A stretch of DNA of 64,000 nt from positions 23,995-87,994 of the forward strand of contig VMSZ01000056.1 of NCBI GenBank assembly GCA_013791885.1, given 5' to 3'. Numbering within the stretch: position 1 is the first letter of the stretch; every line of letters begins with the position of its first letter. The DNA comes from Sulfurimonas sp. (lineage in GTDB: Bacteria > Campylobacterota > Campylobacteria > Campylobacterales > Sulfurimonadaceae). The notes under the pieces were generated by a model. The model did not search any database. It saw nothing but the letters and a program-made list of their open reading frames with translations, and had not been told where the DNA came from. The position numbers and the translations under genes are program-made. Below are positions 61,541-64,000 of the stretch, piece after piece.

Positions 61541-61568
61541 TACGCTCCCACGCAGAGCATGGGAGCCA
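61541..61568. repeat. REP-like hairpin, copy 2 of TACGCTCCCACGCAGAGCATGGGAGC
   Basis: Same 26-base core as at 37.9 kb, in the gap after the molybdoenzyme gene. Stem GCTCCCA-c-GC / GC-a-TGGGAGC around AGA. Confidence 0.75.
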
Positions 61569-61571
61569 GAG

Positions 61572-61598
61572 AAGCTGTGCGAAGATGCACAGCTTTTT
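61572..61598 (+). terminator. Rho-independent terminator of the molybdoenzyme gene
   Basis: AAGCTGTGC-GAAGAT-GCACAGCTT, a perfect 9-bp stem, runs into TTTTTATG. It directly adjoins the stop codon of the convergent glucan synthase gene, which it may also serve. Confidence 0.8.
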
Positions 61599-64000
61599 AT
61601 GCTTTGGAAGAAGCTTTCTCAATAACTCTCATAATCATTGCCGAAACATACGGAACACTCTGTACTAAAAGTGTTGAAGCAAAAACATATACTTCTACAA
61701 TCTCCTGCGTATTTGTCATAACCAGTGCAGTGAATGAACCAATTAATAAGAGTGCTAAAATAATTTCCTGATGAGAATTGTCTCCTGCAGCTTTTTTCGT
61801 GTTTCCGCCTTTTTCTGTACGTTTGAATGGAAGTGAATCTTTTACAAATCCGTCATATACCGCTTTAAAAATTGTAAGCTGTAAGCTCATAGCTGCAAGT
61901 GCACCTAAAAGAGAGTGGTAAAAGTTTGCTTTAACTCTTGTTCTGTAAAGTACAAACGCATGAATAACATTCACTAAAAACGCAGTTAAAATAGGCACGG
62001 TAAGTGCAATGGTAGGAATAGTTACTCCTACAAATATAATAACCGGAACCCAGACAATATTGAGCACTGCCGTTACTGGCCCAAGAGCGTCAGAGAGCCA
62101 GAAAAACCATCCTGTAATAAAGTGGTGCTTTTGGGCTTTTGTCAGCGTTTTAGACGATGGCATAAAATGCGCCCAATGTTTTTTAAGAATTTGAATTGCT
62201 CCATAAGCCCAACGGTGACGCTGCGTTTTAAAGGCTTCCATTGTGTCCGGAAGTAAGCCGTGACCATATCTTCTGTTTGTATAATGAGCACTGTATCCTG
62301 CCTCAAAAAGGCGAAGCCCAAGTTCGCTGTCTTCAACGATTGTATCTGTATTCCACTGACCGACTTCATCAAAGGCAGATTTGCGAATTAAGAGCATTGT
62401 GCCATGAGCTACAATAGCATTTTCTTCGTTACGCTCAACCATACCAATATCAAAAAATCCTGCATATTCTGCATTCATAGCAGTTTTTAAAAGAGACTCT
62501 TTTCCGTCTCTATGGTCTTGAGGCGCTTGAACCATTGCCACTTTTGTATCTTCAAAAATAGGTACCAAATCAACAAGCCAATTTGGAGAGATAACATAAT
62601 CAGCGTCTATTACAGCTAAAATTTCTGTCTCAGGATCCGCATACGGAAGGGCTTTATTCAATGCACCTGCTTTAAAGCCTTCACACTGAATGTCTAGATA
62701 GACAAATCTTTTACCTAGTTTTTCACATAACTCTTTGATAGGTGCTTTATAATAATCTTCAGGAGTATTGTTAATAATAACAAGTACTTCATAGTTTGTA
62801 TAATTAAGGTTTGAAAGAGCAACAAGTGTATCTTTAAGAACATGAGGCTGCTCTTTGTATGCCGGAACATGAATACTTACTAAAGGGACATGATTTGACT
62901 GGAGGTCAAGAGGAATAAGTCTTTTAGGGCGTCTTCCAAGAGTACATTTAAATAGTTCATTTGCTTTTGCAAGCGTAATAACGGTGAGAGGTATCATAAG
63001 TAAAGAACCCATTCCCCACATGACCCACATACCAAAGTTCATGTAGTGAATAAATGGATAAATAGCAGACATTACAATACCAAATGAGATACCTTGTGCC
63101 GCTAAACCGTAAGTCATTGCATGTAAAAAGTTCATACGCTGGTTACGTAGACCAAAGAAAGTGAGAAGTGCACCTATAAACGCAGCCGCACTCATTTGCA
63201 TAAACCAGTATGGCTCTATAAGAACGGCGCCTTGGAGTTCAAATTTTTGATTGCGGTCGGCATCAAAAATACCCCAGTACTGTCCCACGTTTCCTTCATG
63301 AATACCTTTCCAGGGTTGATCAAAAGCTTCAAGAAGGTTGTATTGAAAGCTCTCTTCTTTGGCTAAAATTAAAAATCTTCTGACAACTGTTGCCTGATTT
63401 TCCGCACTTGCAACTGAGCCCTGATTATTATAGCCTTGACTTGGCCAGCCAAACTCCCCAATAGTTACACGCTTGTCCGGAAATGCATTAACAACGTTAT
63501 GGTAAATATTTTTAAAGTAAGGAACAAACTCTTCAGCCTTAATTTTTTCCCAATACGGAAGCACGTGAATATTAATAAAATCAACTTCTTTTGCAAGTTC
63601 CGGATTGTCTATCCATAAGTTCCAAATTTCCGCAGTTGTTACACGTGGCTGGTGGTATTTTATAGGTGTTTTTTTCTCAACGACAGCAATAAATTGTTTA
63701 AAGTCACGAATAATCGCAATAAGCTCATCTACTGTCAAATCTCCGCGTAGCAGAACCTCATTCCCTACTATAATCGAGGAAATTGTGGCGTAGTACTCTG
63801 GAATAAGCTGCTTTGCTATCTCAATTTCTCTTTTATTATTCTCAGGATCACCTGAGAGCCACATTCCGTAATGCACTTGCATATTGAGTTTTTTGGCCTC
63901 CGGTAAAACAGCCTGAGCATCTTCAGAAGAGTAAACACGAATTTTTTTAGTAAACTTGCTGATAATTGTCAGATCTTTTAAAATCTCTTTTCCGCTGAGC
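61597..64000 (-). CDS. GH17-GT2 fusion, beta-glucan synthase-like (5' end beyond the window)
   Basis: About 800 residues visible; the frame is open to the right edge. N-terminal glycoside hydrolase 17 domain: acid/base Glu in IIVGNEVLLRGDL, nucleophile Glu in ITIGEFGWPSQG-type RVTIGEFGWPSQG. Then membrane helices and a processive GT2 domain with AVIDADY, IVEDSELGLRLFEAGY and QRHRWAYGA (Q-x-x-R-W), plus four to six C-terminal helices. This is the layout of Pseudomonas NdvB and rhizobial cyclic beta-1,3/1,6-glucan synthases. Product: probably a periplasmic or secreted beta-glucan. Confidence 0.9.
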   Translation of the reverse strand, partial: LSGKEILKDLTIISKFTKKIRVYSSEDAQAVLPEAKKLNMQVHYGMWLSGDPENNKREIEIAKQLIPEYYATISSIIVGNEVLLRGDLTVDELIAIIRDFKQFIAVVEKKTPIKYHQPRVTTAEIWNLWIDNPELAKEVDFINIHVLPYWEKIKAEEFVPYFKNIYHNVVNAFPDKRVTIGEFGWPSQGYNNQGSVASAENQATVVRRFLILAKEESFQYNLLEAFDQPWKGIHEGNVGQYWGIFDADRNQKFELQGAVLIEPYWFMQMSAAAFIGALLTFFGLRNQRMNFLHAMTYGLAAQGISFGIVMSAIYPFIHYMNFGMWVMWGMGSLLMIPLTVITLAKANELFKCTLGRRPKRLIPLDLQSNHVPLVSIHVPAYKEQPHVLKDTLVALSNLNYTNYEVLVIINNTPEDYYKAPIKELCEKLGKRFVYLDIQCEGFKAGALNKALPYADPETEILAVIDADYVISPNWLVDLVPIFEDTKVAMVQAPQDHRDGKESLLKTAMNAEYAGFFDIGMVERNEENAIVAHGTMLLIRKSAFDEVGQWNTDTIVEDSELGLRLFEAGYSAHYTNRRYGHGLLPDTMEAFKTQRHRWAYGAIQILKKHWAHFMPSSKTLTKAQKHHFITGWFFWLSDALGPVTAVLNIVWVPVIIFVGVTIPTIALTVPILTAFLVNVIHAFVLYRTRVKANFYHSLLGALAAMSLQLTIFKAVYDGFVKDSLPFKRTEKGGNTKKAAGDNSHQEIILALLLIGSFTALVMTNTQEIVEVYVFASTLLVQSVPYVSAMIMRVIEKASSKA

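Noticed and set aside
1-64000. AAACGCA as a replication-oriented Chi or FtsK-type site
   Set aside because: The two orientations are nearly equally frequent, also within the long plus-strand addB-addA pair; a strong strand bias would be expected. It remains testable genome-wide.
1-64000. Anti-phage system, prophage, integron, CRISPR array, tRNA or rRNA genes
   Set aside because: No spacer-repeat pattern, integrase, transposase, capsid or toxin-antitoxin gene was recognised, and no tRNA-like T-arm/acceptor pattern was noticed. Gene content and coding style are uniform across the window.

Overview
The window looks like an ordinary chromosomal stretch of a free-living, chemolithoautotrophic member of the Campylobacterota (Epsilonproteobacteria), most like Sulfurimonas. 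The DNA is AT-rich and densely packed, with many TTG starts and ATGA/TAATG overlaps. Pointers to the lineage are a ccoNOQP cbb3 oxidase, a bc1 complex whose PetC carries two CxxCH haem sites, a four-gene pyruvate:ferredoxin oxidoreductase (reductive TCA type), FlhX, AddAB, and two gene orders that I recall from Campylobacter jejuni: purA-fliJ-motE-DUF507-carA-ccoNOQP-DUF4006-TPM-fixH-addB-addA-rplM-rpsI, and rsmE-rpmE-rsmI-trmH-rodZ/periplasmic-aminotransferase-hom. I saw no tRNA, rRNA, CRISPR array, insertion sequence or prophage.

Layout. 0-8 kb: end of thrS, infC, a zinc-binding-domain chemoreceptor, a YajR-like transporter, rdgB, uppP, a class V aminotransferase and hisZ. 8-12 kb: purA, two flagellar genes, a DUF507 gene and carA. 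12-17 kb: cbb3 oxidase plus four small or accessory membrane genes, one of them a 29-codon ORF. 17-23.5 kb: AddAB recombination nuclease, then rplM-rpsI. 23.5-30.4 kb: DUF945 protein, peptide-binding protein, a HAD phosphatase and porCDAB. 30.5-33 kb: the compact AMMECR1 / radical SAM / Memo operon, a conserved trio whose chemistry is unknown to me. 33-35 kb: luxS with two small uncharacterised genes and an MnmC-type methyltransferase. 35-39 kb, minus strand: ribE, flhX and a recQ without a normal start codon, then a Sel1 protein and a small protein with a duplicated motif. 39-45 kb: mnmG, a glycosyltransferase-like protein, petABC, an RDD protein. 45.6-52 kb: porin, lipoprotein, moaA-queE-queD against moeA, rsmE. 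52-59 kb: rpmE to the SDR gene. 59-64 kb: a solitary formate-dehydrogenase-like molybdoenzyme, and a GH17-GT2 glucan synthase gene running off the right edge.

Two signals lie outside the genes. First, the heptamer AAACGCA (or TGCGTTT) occurs about 89 times by hand count, on both strands and almost all within genes. Base composition alone would predict roughly eight. It resembles an uptake-sequence or Chi-like genome signature. Second, several intergenic gaps (32.96, 37.8, 44.7, 46.9, 52.4, 61.5 kb) carry related hairpin repeats, some with compensatory stem changes, resembling REP elements.

Together the genes describe an oxygen-respiring (bc1 to cbb3), probably CO2-fixing, motile bacterium. 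Molybdopterin genes (moaA, moeA) serve the molybdoenzyme, and queD/queE make the queuosine precursor.
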